A stretch of 64,000 bases of DNA, taken from positions 1,319,381 to 1,383,380 of the forward strand of contig NZ_JAHUTM010000001.1 of NCBI RefSeq assembly GCF_019209905.1, given 5' to 3'. The notes below the pieces were generated by a model. It saw only the letters and a list, made by a program, of their open reading frames with translations. It ran no database searches and had not been told where the DNA came from. Shown here piece after piece: positions 17,029 to 25,544 of this stretch (its first letter is position 1; each line of letters begins with the position of its first letter). This DNA comes from Corynebacterium sp. TAE3-ERU12. Lineage in GTDB: Bacteria; Actinomycetota; Actinomycetes; Mycobacteriales; Mycobacteriaceae. The position numbers were made by a program, and so were the translations under genes.

Positions 17029-18072
17029 ATGCTATTTCGGCACTTCCGTGGCCACCTCTATGCCGAGGCTCTTTTAGCTGTTGGTCTAGTGACGCTTTTT
17101 GCCGCGATTTTTCCGCAGCACCCAGCTGTGCGGCAGCTGACCACCACAATGCCGTTTGCCCAGTTCGTGGCGTTTTTGGCGCCGGTGTCATTATGTGTGT
17201 GCGTGCTGGGGGTGGTGTTGGCGGTATTGGCCCATTATCCGGTGCGGTCTTTTCGTCTCTGGGTAGCCTCAGTGGTCTGGATTATTTCCGGCATTATTTT
17301 TGCACTGGCTCCGGCAGGTTTTTATTTTCCAGAACGCGCACCAGCTATTGAGGCGCAGGCAGCTGCTGCCGATGACGGCGCGGGGAGGTCTATTCGGATA
17401 ATGACCTTTAATACCCAGGGCGCATTCACTAAAAATGATCTGGAAACAATCTTTTCTGAATATGACCCGGATATTCTGGTGCTGCCGGAAACCCCGCATA
17501 GGGACCTCGTGCGCTATGTAGCCGATCTTGACTACCCAGGCTATGTACGGGGCACGCCACCGTGGGGACGTCTCAAGCAGTTCGCGGACCAGGTGGCGCC
17601 CACAACAGTGATTGTCAATAATCGCCTTGGCCATTCGCGGCTCGTTGAGGGGCCGATTACTCGATCCGGCACGGTGAGCCTGGAGTTCGACGATCCGGGG
17701 CTGCCGCGCATTATCGGCCTGCATACCGCCTCGCCGAAACCGGGATTGATGGATGTGTGGCGTGCCGATCTGAATCGCAGCGTTGCCTATGGCGAAGATT
17801 TTGATGCTCCGATCATTATGGCCGGGGATTTCAATGCGACGCTGCGGCATGGGCCGATGGCTCGTCGTTCTGCATTGCTTGATGCTGCACGCCAGTGTGA
17901 CCATTTTCCGGGCGGCACCTGGCCGGCGGCGAGCCCAGCTAGTCTGCGCGCGCAGATTGACCATGTATTTATTACCGCGCCGCTGCAAGCTACTGACTGT
18001 GCGGTACATCGGATAGGCGATTCGGATCATGCTGCGTTTATCACGACGATCCGGGTCCCGGAGACAGCCTAA
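17029..18072 (+). CDS. Membrane-anchored endonuclease/exonuclease/phosphatase-family protein
   Basis: 347 residues: three hydrophobic helices in the first ~105 residues, then an EEP (DNase I-like) domain facing outward. Family motifs are IRIMTFNTQGAF, DILVLPETP, MAGDFNATLRH, IDHVFIT and the terminal GDSDHAAF, which provide the usual Asn, Glu, Asp-x-Asn, Asp-His and Ser-Asp-His residues. Substrate could be nucleic acid, a phospholipid or a phosphorylated sugar; membrane-anchored members are common in Corynebacterium and uncharacterised. AAGGA lies 5 nt before ATG 17029. Followed 17 bp later by a 31-bp palindrome. Confidence 0.85.
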   Translation: MLFRHFRGHLYAEALLAVGLVTLFAAIFPQHPAVRQLTTTMPFAQFVAFLAPVSLCVCVLGVVLAVLAHYPVRSFRLWVASVVWIISGIIFALAPAGFYFPERAPAIEAQAAAADDGAGRSIRIMTFNTQGAFTKNDLETIFSEYDPDILVLPETPHRDLVRYVADLDYPGYVRGTPPWGRLKQFADQVAPTTVIVNNRLGHSRLVEGPITRSGTVSLEFDDPGLPRIIGLHTASPKPGLMDVWRADLNRSVAYGEDFDAPIIMAGDFNATLRHGPMARRSALLDAARQCDHFPGGTWPAASPASLRAQIDHVFITAPLQATDCAVHRIGDSDHAAFITTIRVPETA

Positions 18073-18089
18073 CAACGGCGCCACTACAC

Positions 18090-18120
18090 CCGTCATTACG
18101 TCACTGTGACGTAATGACGG
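18090..18120. promoter_or_regulatory. 31-bp perfect palindrome
   Basis: Two perfectly complementary 15-base arms (CCGTCATTACGTCAC on the left) flank a single T at 18105. The core reads TTACGTCAC-T-GTGACGTAA. It lies between the endonuclease/phosphatase stop (18072) and the small membrane gene (18162). No T-run follows, so it is less like an intrinsic terminator than an operator for a dimeric regulator. Confidence 0.6.
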
Positions 18121-18161
18121 TTAGAGTGGAGCTACCACCAATAAGACCTAGAGGACACCTT

Positions 18162-18395
18162 ATGAACGTTGCCACCCTCGAGCGGATGCTGCGGATGCGT
18201 TATGTGCGCGCCACGCTGCTCATCATCTTCATCGCCGTCATGGTGCTCGAGAAGGCGTGGATTTTCGTCCTCATCGGCTTGGCATTCCTGGCGCTGGCGG
18301 TCTACCAGATAAAGCAACTACGCGAAGAGCTACCTGTAATGCAGGAAAAGGAACGCAATGAGCAGTCCACACCCGGCGTAGCCGAGGAAGACTGA
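18162..18395 (+). CDS. Small membrane protein of unknown function
   Basis: 77 residues, MNVATLERMLRMRYV, then two adjacent hydrophobic helices (ATLLIIFIAVMVLEKAW and IFVLIGLAFLALAVYQI) and a charged C-terminal tail (KQLREELPVMQEKERNEQST). ATG 18162 is preceded by GAGGACACCTT, a good ribosome site at 7-8 nt, which rules out the upstream in-frame starts. The 31-bp palindrome lies 41 bp upstream and may control it. I do not recognise a family. Confidence 0.65.
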   Translation: MNVATLERMLRMRYVRATLLIIFIAVMVLEKAWIFVLIGLAFLALAVYQIKQLREELPVMQEKERNEQSTPGVAEED

Positions 18396-18462
18396 TCTCA
18401 TGGCGCTAGCGCGTGGGTAGACGACAATATCCCAGCTCAACAATTGTCCGATAATATACATT

Positions 18463-18525
18463 ATGACATTTACGCCACGTGGTGCTGAACCCCAGTTTCA
18501 GTACACCCCACCCCACGGCATATAG
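18463..18525 (+). other. 20-codon mini-ORF behind an AT-rich promoter-like patch
   Basis: The 142-bp gap between two small convergent genes holds an unusually AT-rich patch (18441-18465: CAATTG, then GATAATATACATTATG) that resembles a -10 region running into an ATG. The ATG opens a 20-codon frame, MTFTPRGAEPQFQYTPPHGI. No ribosome site is present, so it would be leaderless. It could be a real leader peptide, the remnant of a gene, or chance. Confidence 0.2.
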
Positions 18526-18537
18526 CCGGCACGCCAG

Positions 18538-18714
18538 CTACTCCTTGCGCGCCTCATTGATCGCAAGAAAGCTGCCGGCGAAACACAACAGCGCACCAAC
18601 CCAGGCGATCGTGGACCAGCCCGGGAAGAAACTCTTCGCGGACAAGACCACGAGAACGCTCGCCATAAGAATCAGTACGACGGCGATGGCACGCCAATTA
18701 CGCGGAGTCTTCAT
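18538..18714 (-). CDS. Small two-helix membrane protein downstream of the metal exporter
   Basis: 58 residues from ATG 18714: MKTPRNWRAIAVVLILMASV, a short loop (SAKSFFPGW), a second hydrophobic helix (TIAWVGALLCFAGSFLAI) and NEARKE. It lies 35 bp after the exporter stop on the same strand, so it is probably the third gene of the arsR-cdf operon. It has no metal-binding cysteine cluster. Function unknown; a small accessory subunit of the exporter is one guess. Confidence 0.6.
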   Translation of the reverse strand: MKTPRNWRAIAVVLILMASVLVVLSAKSFFPGWSTIAWVGALLCFAGSFLAINEARKE

Positions 18715-18749
18715 AACCGCCAAGTCTAGTGACCCCGACTGAGGCTGCC

Positions 18750-19469
18750 TTAGTCGCAGCAGCCGTCGGTGCACCCGTCGGTACCGCAGCAACCATCGCC
18801 CGGCTGAGCATCAAGGGCTCGACCGGCAGCTAGCGCACATCCGTCGCCCTTCCATGCCTCGACGCCTTCGCGCACAGCCAGTGCGGCAATAACGAGCGCG
18901 GCAGCCGGGTCTGCCCACCACCAGCCAAGCCACGAGTTCAATACCAAGCCGATAAGCACAGCTACCGACAGGTACGAACACATCAAGGTCTGCTTAGAGT
19001 CGGCAACAGCACTTGCTGAACCAAGCTCCATGCCTGCACGACGCTCTAAGAAGCTCACCAGGGGCATCACGACGGCACTAATAGCCACCAGGACAATGCC
19101 CACCGTGGAATGGTCAGCAGCTTCGCCTTGGGTCAGCGACAGGACCGAGTCAAAAGTGACATAGGCAGCAAGCGCGAAGAAGGCCATCGCAATGACACGA
19201 AGCGTGGACTTTTCCCATTTTTCAGGCGACTGGCGCGTGAATTGCCAAGCAACAGCAACTGCCGAGGTCACCTCGATAGTCGAGTCCAAACCGAAGCCAA
19301 TTAGAGCACCCGAGGAGGCCAAGGTGCCTGCGGTAATCGCAATAACAGCTTCAATGAGGTTGTAGATGATCGTCGCTGCGACAATCAGGCGAATGCGCCG
19401 ACCGAGAACGTGTTGCCGCTCGACCGACGGGGCCACCGGGGCCGCTTGTGTTTCAGTAATGGTTAGCAT
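18750..19469 (-). CDS. CDF-type heavy-metal cation transporter
   Basis: 239 residues with about six hydrophobic helices. The stretches YNLIEAVIAITAG, GFGLDSTIEVTSAVAVAW and DSKQTLMCSYLSVAVLIGL, then WWADPAAALVIAALAVREG, carry the paired H/D-type metal positions typical of the cation diffusion facilitator core (D in GLDS, D in DP). It lacks the usual long cytoplasmic domain and instead ends in a short cysteine cluster, DGCCGTDGCTDGCCD, likely to bind soft metals. ATG 19469 overlaps the end of the CmtR-like regulator (7-bp overlap), indicating translational coupling. The predicted role is export of Cd, Pb, Zn or a similar ion by proton exchange. Confidence 0.82.
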   Translation of the reverse strand: MLTITETQAAPVAPSVERQHVLGRRIRLIVAATIIYNLIEAVIAITAGTLASSGALIGFGLDSTIEVTSAVAVAWQFTRQSPEKWEKSTLRVIAMAFFALAAYVTFDSVLSLTQGEAADHSTVGIVLVAISAVVMPLVSFLERRAGMELGSASAVADSKQTLMCSYLSVAVLIGLVLNSWLGWWWADPAAALVIAALAVREGVEAWKGDGCALAAGRALDAQPGDGCCGTDGCTDGCCD

Positions 19470-19795
19470 GAGCACTCTTCTCCCCCGCAACACACCGGAT
19501 CGGTGCGCACGGTAACGGCTAGCAGTGCGTCTAACGCTTCTGCCAGGTGTGGGTCGGACAGGGAGTATCGCGTTCGACGCCCATCGGCGACACGGTTGAC
19601 CAAGCCACACCCGCGCAAACAGGCCAGGTGGTTGGACATGACCTGGCGCGAGACGCCCATATCGTCGGCAAGCTCAGAGGGATAGCGCGAGGCTTCCTTG
19701 AGCTCAAGGAGGATTCGGGTGCGAACCGGGTCAGATAGCGCATGCCCGAAACGCGACAGCGCCTCAAGATGAACCGTGGGTAGTGCAATACTCAT
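19463..19795 (-). CDS. CmtR-like ArsR/SmtB-family metal sensor
   Basis: 110-residue winged-helix repressor. The recognition region (ELADDMGVSRQVMSNHLACL, then RGCGLV) has C59 and C63, spaced exactly like the Cd/Pb-sensing pair of M. tuberculosis CmtR in its LSCLRGCGLV motif. The C-terminal tail VCCGGEECSC adds C102, C103, C108 and C110, of which C102 also matches the third CmtR ligand in position. ATG 19795 gives MSIALPTVHLEAL; no strong ribosome site precedes it, so a leaderless or near-leaderless mRNA is possible. Metal binding should release the operator and induce the overlapping exporter. Confidence 0.88.
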   Translation of the reverse strand: MSIALPTVHLEALSRFGHALSDPVRTRILLELKEASRYPSELADDMGVSRQVMSNHLACLRGCGLVNRVADGRRTRYSLSDPHLAEALDALLAVTVRTDPVCCGGEECSC

Positions 19796-20063
19796 AGCCG
19801 TAACAGTACATCGTTCGCTGTATTCACGAAAGGGTGAACTATTGGGGGTGGCTGCTAACCACACCTAAACCCCTAAACCCCCTGTCTCGAATTGCTGCAC
19901 ATCACCGCTGAACAGTACGGTGAGCAAGGTTTTCGTTACATACTTACGGCCCGCTCACCCAGCTAGACCACATCCGCCTAGTCATCACTTTTCCGCCCCA
20001 CAACCCACCAACCCACACCGGCGCCCGGCCGAGCCGGAACGTATGTGCGGTTATAGGAGCCCC

Positions 20064-21623
20064 ATGAGTTCAACCACCACCGCCGAGCACCCCACCCCGG
20101 TGCACGTCGAAGGCGCCAACGCCCCCACCGGCGTTATCGAATCCTTCCGCTACGCCTTCTCCTCGGTCTCACGACTACGCACCGAAGTCCTCGCCGGACT
20201 GGTCGTCGCGCTCGCCCTCATCCCCGAGGCGATCTCGTTCTCCATCCTCGCCGGCGTCGACCCCCGGGTAGGCCTATTCGCCTCCTTCACCATGGCCGTG
20301 ACCATCGCCTTCACCGGCGGCCGCCCCGCCATGATCTCCGCCGCCACCGGCGCGATCGCACTAGTCATCGCCCCAGTAGCCAAGGACTACGGCCTGAACT
20401 ACCTCATCGCCACAGTGATCCTGGCCGGCATTTTCCAGGTCCTGCTAGCCCTCATTGGGGTAGCCAAGCTCATGCGCTTCATCCCACGCAGCGTCATGGT
20501 CGGCTTCGTCAACGCCCTGGCAATCCTGATCTTCTCCGCCCAGATTCCGCACCTCCTCGGTGTCCCCTGGCTGGTCTACCCGCTGGTCATTGGTGGTTTG
20601 CTGATCGTCTACCTCTTCCCCCACCTCACCACCGCGGTGCCCGCTCCCCTCATCGCCATCCTGGTGCTCACCATCCTCGTGGTCACCGTCGGCTGGGACG
20701 TTCCCGACGTCGCCGACCAAGGCGAACTGCCGAAAAACCTGCCGGCACTACTACTGCCCGACGTGCCCCTGACCTTCGAGACACTGAAGATCATCGCGCC
20801 CTATGCGCTGGCCATGTCCATCGTCGGCCTGCTCGAGTCCCTGATGACCGCCAAGCTCGTCGACGACATCACCGACGTGCACTCCGATAAAACCCGCGAA
20901 GCCCTCGGCCAGGGCACCGCGAACTTCGTCACTGGCTTCTTCGGCGGTATGGGCGGCTGCGCCATGATCGGACAGACCATGATCAACGTGCGCGCATCCC
21001 GTGCCCGCACCCGCCTATCTACCCTGCTGGCCGGTATTTTCCTGCTGATTCTGGTAGTCAGCCTCGGCGAAATGGTGGGCCTTATCCCCATGGCCGCGCT
21101 GGTGGCGGTCATGATCATGGTGTCGGTCTCCACCATGGACTGGCACTCCATTCACCCCAACACCCTGCGCCTGATGCCGCTATCGGAAACCGGCGTCATG
21201 CTCACCACCGTCATCGCCACCCTGGTGACCCACAACCTCGCCGTCGGTGTCATCACCGGTGTGCTGGCCGCCATGGTCATGTTCGCCCGCAGGATCGCAC
21301 ACCTGGTGACCGTGCAGAAGGTCGAAGAGCTCGACACCAACCACGATGGGCAAGTCGATACCCGCCGCTATTTGGTCAGTGGCCAATTATTCTTCGCATC
21401 CTCCAATGACCTCGTCTACGCCTTCGACTACACCGATGATGCCAAGCACATCATTATTGACTTAACCGGTGCCGATATCTGGGACGCCTCGACGGTGGCA
21501 ACACTGGACGGCATCGTGCACAAATACCAGCAGCGCGGAAAGGACGTCACCATCACCGGACTCGATGGGGCCAGTCTGGCCCGACTAGAACGCCTCTCCG
21601 GCAATTTCGGTGCCGCCCATTAA
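20064..21623 (+). CDS. SulP-family anion transporter with STAS domain
   Basis: 519-residue membrane protein with about 12 helices. SulP landmarks are [21 protein letters not shown] (in part), [17 protein letters not shown] sequence (here [13 protein letters not shown]), and [18 protein letters not shown]. The last ~110 residues are a cytoplasmic STAS domain ([39 protein letters not shown] in part). It may import bicarbonate or sulfate; the [11 protein letters not shown] form is frequent in actinobacterial and BicA-like members, so bicarbonate is plausible. ATG 20064 is chosen because AGGAG lies 4-5 nt upstream; longer in-frame versions from 19920 have poor sequence. A long C-rich leader precedes it. 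Confidence 0.9.
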   Translation: MSSTTTAEHPTPVHVEGANAPTGVIESFRYAFSSVSRLRTEVLAGLVVALALIPEAISFSILAGVDPRVGLFASFTMAVTIAFTGGRPAMISAATGAIALVIAPVAKDYGLNYLIATVILAGIFQVLLALIGVAKLMRFIPRSVMVGFVNALAILIFSAQIPHLLGVPWLVYPLVIGGLLIVYLFPHLTTAVPAPLIAILVLTILVVTVGWDVPDVADQGELPKNLPALLLPDVPLTFETLKIIAPYALAMSIVGLLESLMTAKLVDDITDVHSDKTREALGQGTANFVTGFFGGMGGCAMIGQTMINVRASRARTRLSTLLAGIFLLILVVSLGEMVGLIPMAALVAVMIMVSVSTMDWHSIHPNTLRLMPLSETGVMLTTVIATLVTHNLAVGVITGVLAAMVMFARRIAHLVTVQKVEELDTNHDGQVDTRRYLVSGQLFFASSNDLVYAFDYTDDAKHIIIDLTGADIWDASTVATLDGIVHKYQQRGKDVTITGLDGASLARLERLSGNFGAAH

Positions 21624-21639
21624 CTGACCCGAAAAAAAC

Positions 21640-21686
21640 ACACATCTCCCCGCCCCCAACGCTTGTGGGGACGGGGAGATTTTGTG
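21640..21686. terminator. Bidirectional terminator, sulP/gltS
   Basis: Arms ATCTCCCCG (21644-21652) and CGGGGAGAT (21672-21680), with an inner C-run/G-run that can extend the stem. An A-run (21632-21638) lies on one side and a T-rich tail on the other. It separates the convergent SulP and glutamate symporter genes. Confidence 0.85.
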
Positions 21687-21702
21687 TTCGCGAATCGCCT
21701 AG

Positions 21703-23184
21703 CTAGGCCGTCGACGAAACCCCGTCGCCGGGGCCGACATGATCCGGTGTGACATCGGCATGCCGCAATGCAGCATCATCACTGGTCTTCCGGCCCCAAT
21801 AGAACAGGCCAGTGACCAACGAGCCAATAAAGAGCACACCCATCCCCACCAGCAGCGGGTACGGGCCGAACTGGTAGATCAGCGGGATGGCGATTGCGGT
21901 AATCAGACCACCGCCGAAGAACGGCTCAAAGACCAGCTGCTTATAGCCGAAAGCCTCAAAGCAGGGCGACTTGCCCTCCGGGTCGACAATGCGCATGAGG
22001 ATCAGGCCGGTGGCGGTGACACCCATGGACTGGCCGAAGTCACCGATACCGCGCTCTAGCCAGAACGACGGGATAGTGCGCGGCACCATCCACAGCAGCA
22101 AGAACAGGTTCACGGCAATACCGCCGACACACAAGATGAGGAAGGCCCAGAAATTCGCGGCAATAGCCTGCAGCGAGATGGTGGCCAAGGCAGCAACGAC
22201 GAGCACGTCAAGGGCGAAGCCCTGGATACGCATCATCAAACCTGGGTCGACCAAATGGCCAATACCGAGCTTATTCATGGCGATCTGCAAGAAAATGCCG
22301 CCCAGCATGGCCAGCGGGAACAGCGGCACGTATGCCAACAGTTCAACCTTATCCGCCCACAGCATCTGCTCAACCCACTGCAAAAACTCCAGCAAGCCAA
22401 CACCAATGATGATGGCCAAAGCAACGAAGGACATGTGCAGCGATAGCGGCTCAATCGACGACGGGCGCGACGTGAGGCTGCCGGCAGTGTACTGCTCATC
22501 CTTGCCGAACAGGCCACGCTGCTCAGCCAGGGACTGCTCGTAGACGTCGGTCACAACCTCAGTGCGGCCGGTGCGGATAGCCCAGTTGATCACGCCGACG
22601 CCGATTACAATGCCGCCAACCAGACCGATGGTGGCCACACCAATGGCAAGGTCGGCGCCATCAGACCAGCCGACTTCCTCGAAAACGGGAATCATGCCGG
22701 CTGCGGTGCCGTGGCCGCCTTCAAAACCAATTTCGATAAGCGCGCCGGCCATCTCCGGGATACCGAAGAATGGCGCCAGCACAAGCACTGCCAGCAGCAG
22801 GCCAATGACGTACTGGCCGGAAGCAAACGCCACGCCCACAGACAGCTGGGGGCCAGCGAGATCCACTACGGTGCGCGGCCCGGGCAGCTTCTGGCCCAGG
22901 AATAAGGTGGCAAAGACCACCGAGATCAGCAGGCCCGGTAGGGACTTCCACACTTCCAGCGTGTCCGCTCCCAGCAGGCCGGATTCGGTGAAACTGTCAT
23001 TGCCGAATAGGGCCATAATCTGGCCGAAAACATCCGGCCCTAACGCCAGCGCAATGAAGCCCGCGACGATGGCGGAGGGCAAGAACAGGTTCTGCACCCA
23101 GCGCACACGCATCCGGATGAACTTGCCGACCAGCAGGAATAGGCCAAGGAGGAGAAGAGCTAGACCTACGGAATTTGGGGTCAT
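21703..23184 (-). CDS. Sodium:glutamate symporter family protein
   Basis: 493-residue GltS-type transporter with about 12 hydrophobic helices. Characteristic stretches are the N-terminal LALLLLGLFLLVGKFIRMR, IGFEGGHGTAAGM (the GGHGTA substrate/sodium motif), ATIGLVGGIVIGV and the internal-repeat partner GDFGQSMGVTATGLILMRIVDP. The usual GltS is about 400 residues; this one has a longer central cytoplasmic loop (YEQSLAEQRGLFGKDEQY region) and a hydrophilic C-terminal tail. It starts 18 bp after the tpx stop on the same strand, so tpx and this gene may be co-transcribed. Substrate glutamate is inferred from the family. Confidence 0.85.
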   Translation of the reverse strand: MTPNSVGLALLLLGLFLLVGKFIRMRVRWVQNLFLPSAIVAGFIALALGPDVFGQIMALFGNDSFTESGLLGADTLEVWKSLPGLLISVVFATLFLGQKLPGPRTVVDLAGPQLSVGVAFASGQYVIGLLLAVLVLAPFFGIPEMAGALIEIGFEGGHGTAAGMIPVFEEVGWSDGADLAIGVATIGLVGGIVIGVGVINWAIRTGRTEVVTDVYEQSLAEQRGLFGKDEQYTAGSLTSRPSSIEPLSLHMSFVALAIIIGVGLLEFLQWVEQMLWADKVELLAYVPLFPLAMLGGIFLQIAMNKLGIGHLVDPGLMMRIQGFALDVLVVAALATISLQAIAANFWAFLILCVGGIAVNLFLLLWMVPRTIPSFWLERGIGDFGQSMGVTATGLILMRIVDPEGKSPCFEAFGYKQLVFEPFFGGGLITAIAIPLIYQFGPYPLLVGMGVLFIGSLVTGLFYWGRKTSDDAALRHADVTPDHVGPGDGVSSTA

Positions 23185-23202
23185 GATGAATTACATTCTC
23201 AA

Positions 23203-23706
23203 TCAGCTATCGAGCGCAGCCAGAGCCGCGTCGTAGTCGGGTTCTTCAGTGATTTCCGGGACAACCTGGGAGTAGATGACGCCACCATTGGCATCAGCAA
23301 CAACCACAGCGCGACCCAGCAGTTGCGCCAGCGGCCCGTCGGTCTGCACCACACCAAAGGCCTCGCCGAATTCACGGCGGAAATCCGAGGCGGAGATAAC
23401 ACCGTCGATTCCTTCAGCGGCGCAGAAACGGCCCAGTGCGAACGGCAGGTCGCGGGAGATATTGACCACCGTGGCATCACCACGCTCAGCGGCGATCTCA
23501 TTGAAGCGGCGCACCGAGGCCGCGCACACGCCGGTATCAACCGACGGGAAGATATTGAGGACGAGTTTCTTGCCGGTGAGTTCCTTATTCGACAGTGCCT
23601 TCAGGTCAGTACCAGTGACCGTGAAAGACGGCAGGGATTCACCTGCGGTAGGCAACGTTCCGGACAGAGTTACGGGGGTGCCCTGGAAGGCAGTGGTATC
23701 AGTCAT
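23203..23706 (-). CDS. tpx: Thiol peroxidase (Tpx, atypical 2-Cys peroxiredoxin)
   Basis: 167-residue Tpx reducing hydrogen peroxide and alkyl hydroperoxides with thioredoxin. The peroxidatic cysteine is C61 in FPSVDTGVCAASVRRFN and the resolving cysteine is C95 in LGRFCAAEG, the spacing of Tpx. The C-terminal VVVADANGGVIYSQVVPEI is also typical. ATG 23706 gives MTDTTAFQGTPVTLSG. It lies between the flavin dehydrogenase (stop at 23721) and the glutamate symporter, all on the minus strand. Confidence 0.96.
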   Translation of the reverse strand: MTDTTAFQGTPVTLSGTLPTAGESLPSFTVTGTDLKALSNKELTGKKLVLNIFPSVDTGVCAASVRRFNEIAAERGDATVVNISRDLPFALGRFCAAEGIDGVISASDFRREFGEAFGVVQTDGPLAQLLGRAVVVADANGGVIYSQVVPEITEEPDYDAALAALDS

Positions 23707-23720
23707 ATGTCCCGTTCTAC

Positions 23721-25475
23721 CTATTCAGCAGTAATGGCGCTGCGCGCCTCGTGATATACAGCTTGGGACATCGAGCGACCTGCACGCATTCCGGAGAACA
23801 CACAGCCACCAAGGAATGTGCCCTCCAGTGCGTTGTTGCCGTGCATTCCGCCGCCACCAAAACCGGTGGCCTCACCAGCAGCCCACAAACCGTCGACGAC
23901 CTGGCCGTCGGCACCAAGCACGCGGCCTTCGAGATCAGTTTCAATACCGCCGAGGGTCTTCCGGGTGAGCATACGCAGCCGCACCGCAATAAGCGGACCA
24001 TGCTTTTTGTCGAGAATCTTATGCGGGCTCACACACCGGATGAGCTTGTCCCCAAGGAATTTACGGGCCACCCGCGTGTAGTTGACCTGGTAGTCCTTGC
24101 TGAAATTATTGTCGACCTGCATATCGCGGGCCTCGATCTGGTGGCGCAGCTGCGCGGCGTCGACAACGGGCACCTCGTTGGTGTCACTTTCCGGATCAGC
24201 ACCGGTGATTGCATTCATGCCGTCGACAAGTTCTTCGAGGGTATCGGCGATCACCCAGTCTTCGCCCTTATCCATAAAAGCCTGCACCGGGCCGGGAATA
24301 CCTGCGCGGATCTTATCGACGAGTTTGGTCAGTTCCTTATCGGTAAGGTCCGGGTTCTGCTCGGAACCGGAGAACAGAAATTCCTTGCTCACAATCGACT
24401 CATTGAGCACAAACCAGGAATAGCTGTAGCCAGTATCCAGGATGGCTTTCATCGTGCCGACAGTGTCCGCGCCGGGAATATACGGCGCCGGCAGTCGCTT
24501 ACCGGTGGCGTCGAACCATAACGACGACGGGCCGGGGATGATCCGGATGCCGTGGTTGGGCCAGATGGGGTCCCAGTTGGCCATTCCTTCGGTGTAATGC
24601 CACATGCGGTCCCGGTTAATGGTGTGCGCACCAGCGCGTTCGGCGATCTCGATGCCACGGCCATCCACATGTGCGGGAACACCGGTGACCATATCGGTGG
24701 GCATCGGGCCAAGCTTTTCCTCCGGCCAGTAGCGCCGCACCATGTCCAGGTTGCCGCCGACGCCACCGGTGGCGATAAGCACAGTGTCGCCGCGGAACTC
24801 GAAGGGGCCCAGTTCCCCCTTCGGCGACGCCATGCCCCGGTCGAGGTGATCGCAGCGCTCCAACACAGTGCCCTTCACACCGGTGACGCGACCAGATTCC
24901 ATGGTGACCTCGTCGACGCGGTGGCGGTGCGCGAACACGACACGGCCTTCCTTTTCCGCCTCCTCCAGGGGTTCTAGGAAGACGCGCACAATCTCCGGGC
25001 CGGTGCCCCAGGTCAGGTGGAAGCGTGGGACGGAATTGCCGTGCCCGTCGGCATCGCCTTCGCCGCGTTCTGCCCAGCCGACCACCGGCAAAAACCGCAT
25101 GCCCAGGCCGGTGAGGTATTCGCGCTTCTCCCCTGCTGCGAATTTGAGGTATTCCTCGGCCCATTGCCGGGGCCAGTGATCCTCGGGCCGGTCGAATTGG
25201 GCTGAGCAGAACCAGTCATGGCGGGCGAGCTCAAGGCTGTCTTTTACCCCCAGTCGGCGCTGCTCAGGTGAGTCAATCAAGAAAATGCCGCCCAGGGACC
25301 AGAAGGCCTGGCCTCCTCGGTTGCGGAACGATTCCTGGTCGACGATGAGGACGCGGCGCCCAGCCTTTTGTGCTTCATAGGCTGCAACAAGGCCGGCAAG
25401 ACCAGCGCCGACAACGATGACGTCGAAATACTCTTGGGCGGTGACTTCTGAGACGGACTGTTGCTTGGTATCCAT
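23721..25475 (-). CDS. FAD-binding dehydrogenase of the fumarate reductase/KstD superfamily
   Basis: 584 residues. The N-terminal FAD fold has DVIVVGAGLAGLVAAYEAQ and VLIVDQESFRNRGGQAFWSLGG; a mid-protein FAD segment reads DTVLIATGGVGGN; and the C-terminal segment GLWAAGEATGFGGGGMHGNNALEG, here cited in part, completes the cofactor site. This is the soluble single-subunit flavoprotein type, related to 3-ketosteroid dehydrogenases. The many near-identical proteins in actinobacteria have no settled substrate. No signal peptide. ATG 25475 is used; a TTG/GTG two codons earlier cannot be excluded. It precedes tpx by 14 bp. Confidence 0.85.
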   Translation of the reverse strand: MDTKQQSVSEVTAQEYFDVIVVGAGLAGLVAAYEAQKAGRRVLIVDQESFRNRGGQAFWSLGGIFLIDSPEQRRLGVKDSLELARHDWFCSAQFDRPEDHWPRQWAEEYLKFAAGEKREYLTGLGMRFLPVVGWAERGEGDADGHGNSVPRFHLTWGTGPEIVRVFLEPLEEAEKEGRVVFAHRHRVDEVTMESGRVTGVKGTVLERCDHLDRGMASPKGELGPFEFRGDTVLIATGGVGGNLDMVRRYWPEEKLGPMPTDMVTGVPAHVDGRGIEIAERAGAHTINRDRMWHYTEGMANWDPIWPNHGIRIIPGPSSLWFDATGKRLPAPYIPGADTVGTMKAILDTGYSYSWFVLNESIVSKEFLFSGSEQNPDLTDKELTKLVDKIRAGIPGPVQAFMDKGEDWVIADTLEELVDGMNAITGADPESDTNEVPVVDAAQLRHQIEARDMQVDNNFSKDYQVNYTRVARKFLGDKLIRCVSPHKILDKKHGPLIAVRLRMLTRKTLGGIETDLEGRVLGADGQVVDGLWAAGEATGFGGGGMHGNNALEGTFLGGCVFSGMRAGRSMSQAVYHEARSAITAE

Positions 25476-25544
25476 GACCAAACCATACCGAGAAATATTT
25501 TCACAGAAAACAGTTTTGCCGAGTTTTGGTCAACCCCTCAGTGC

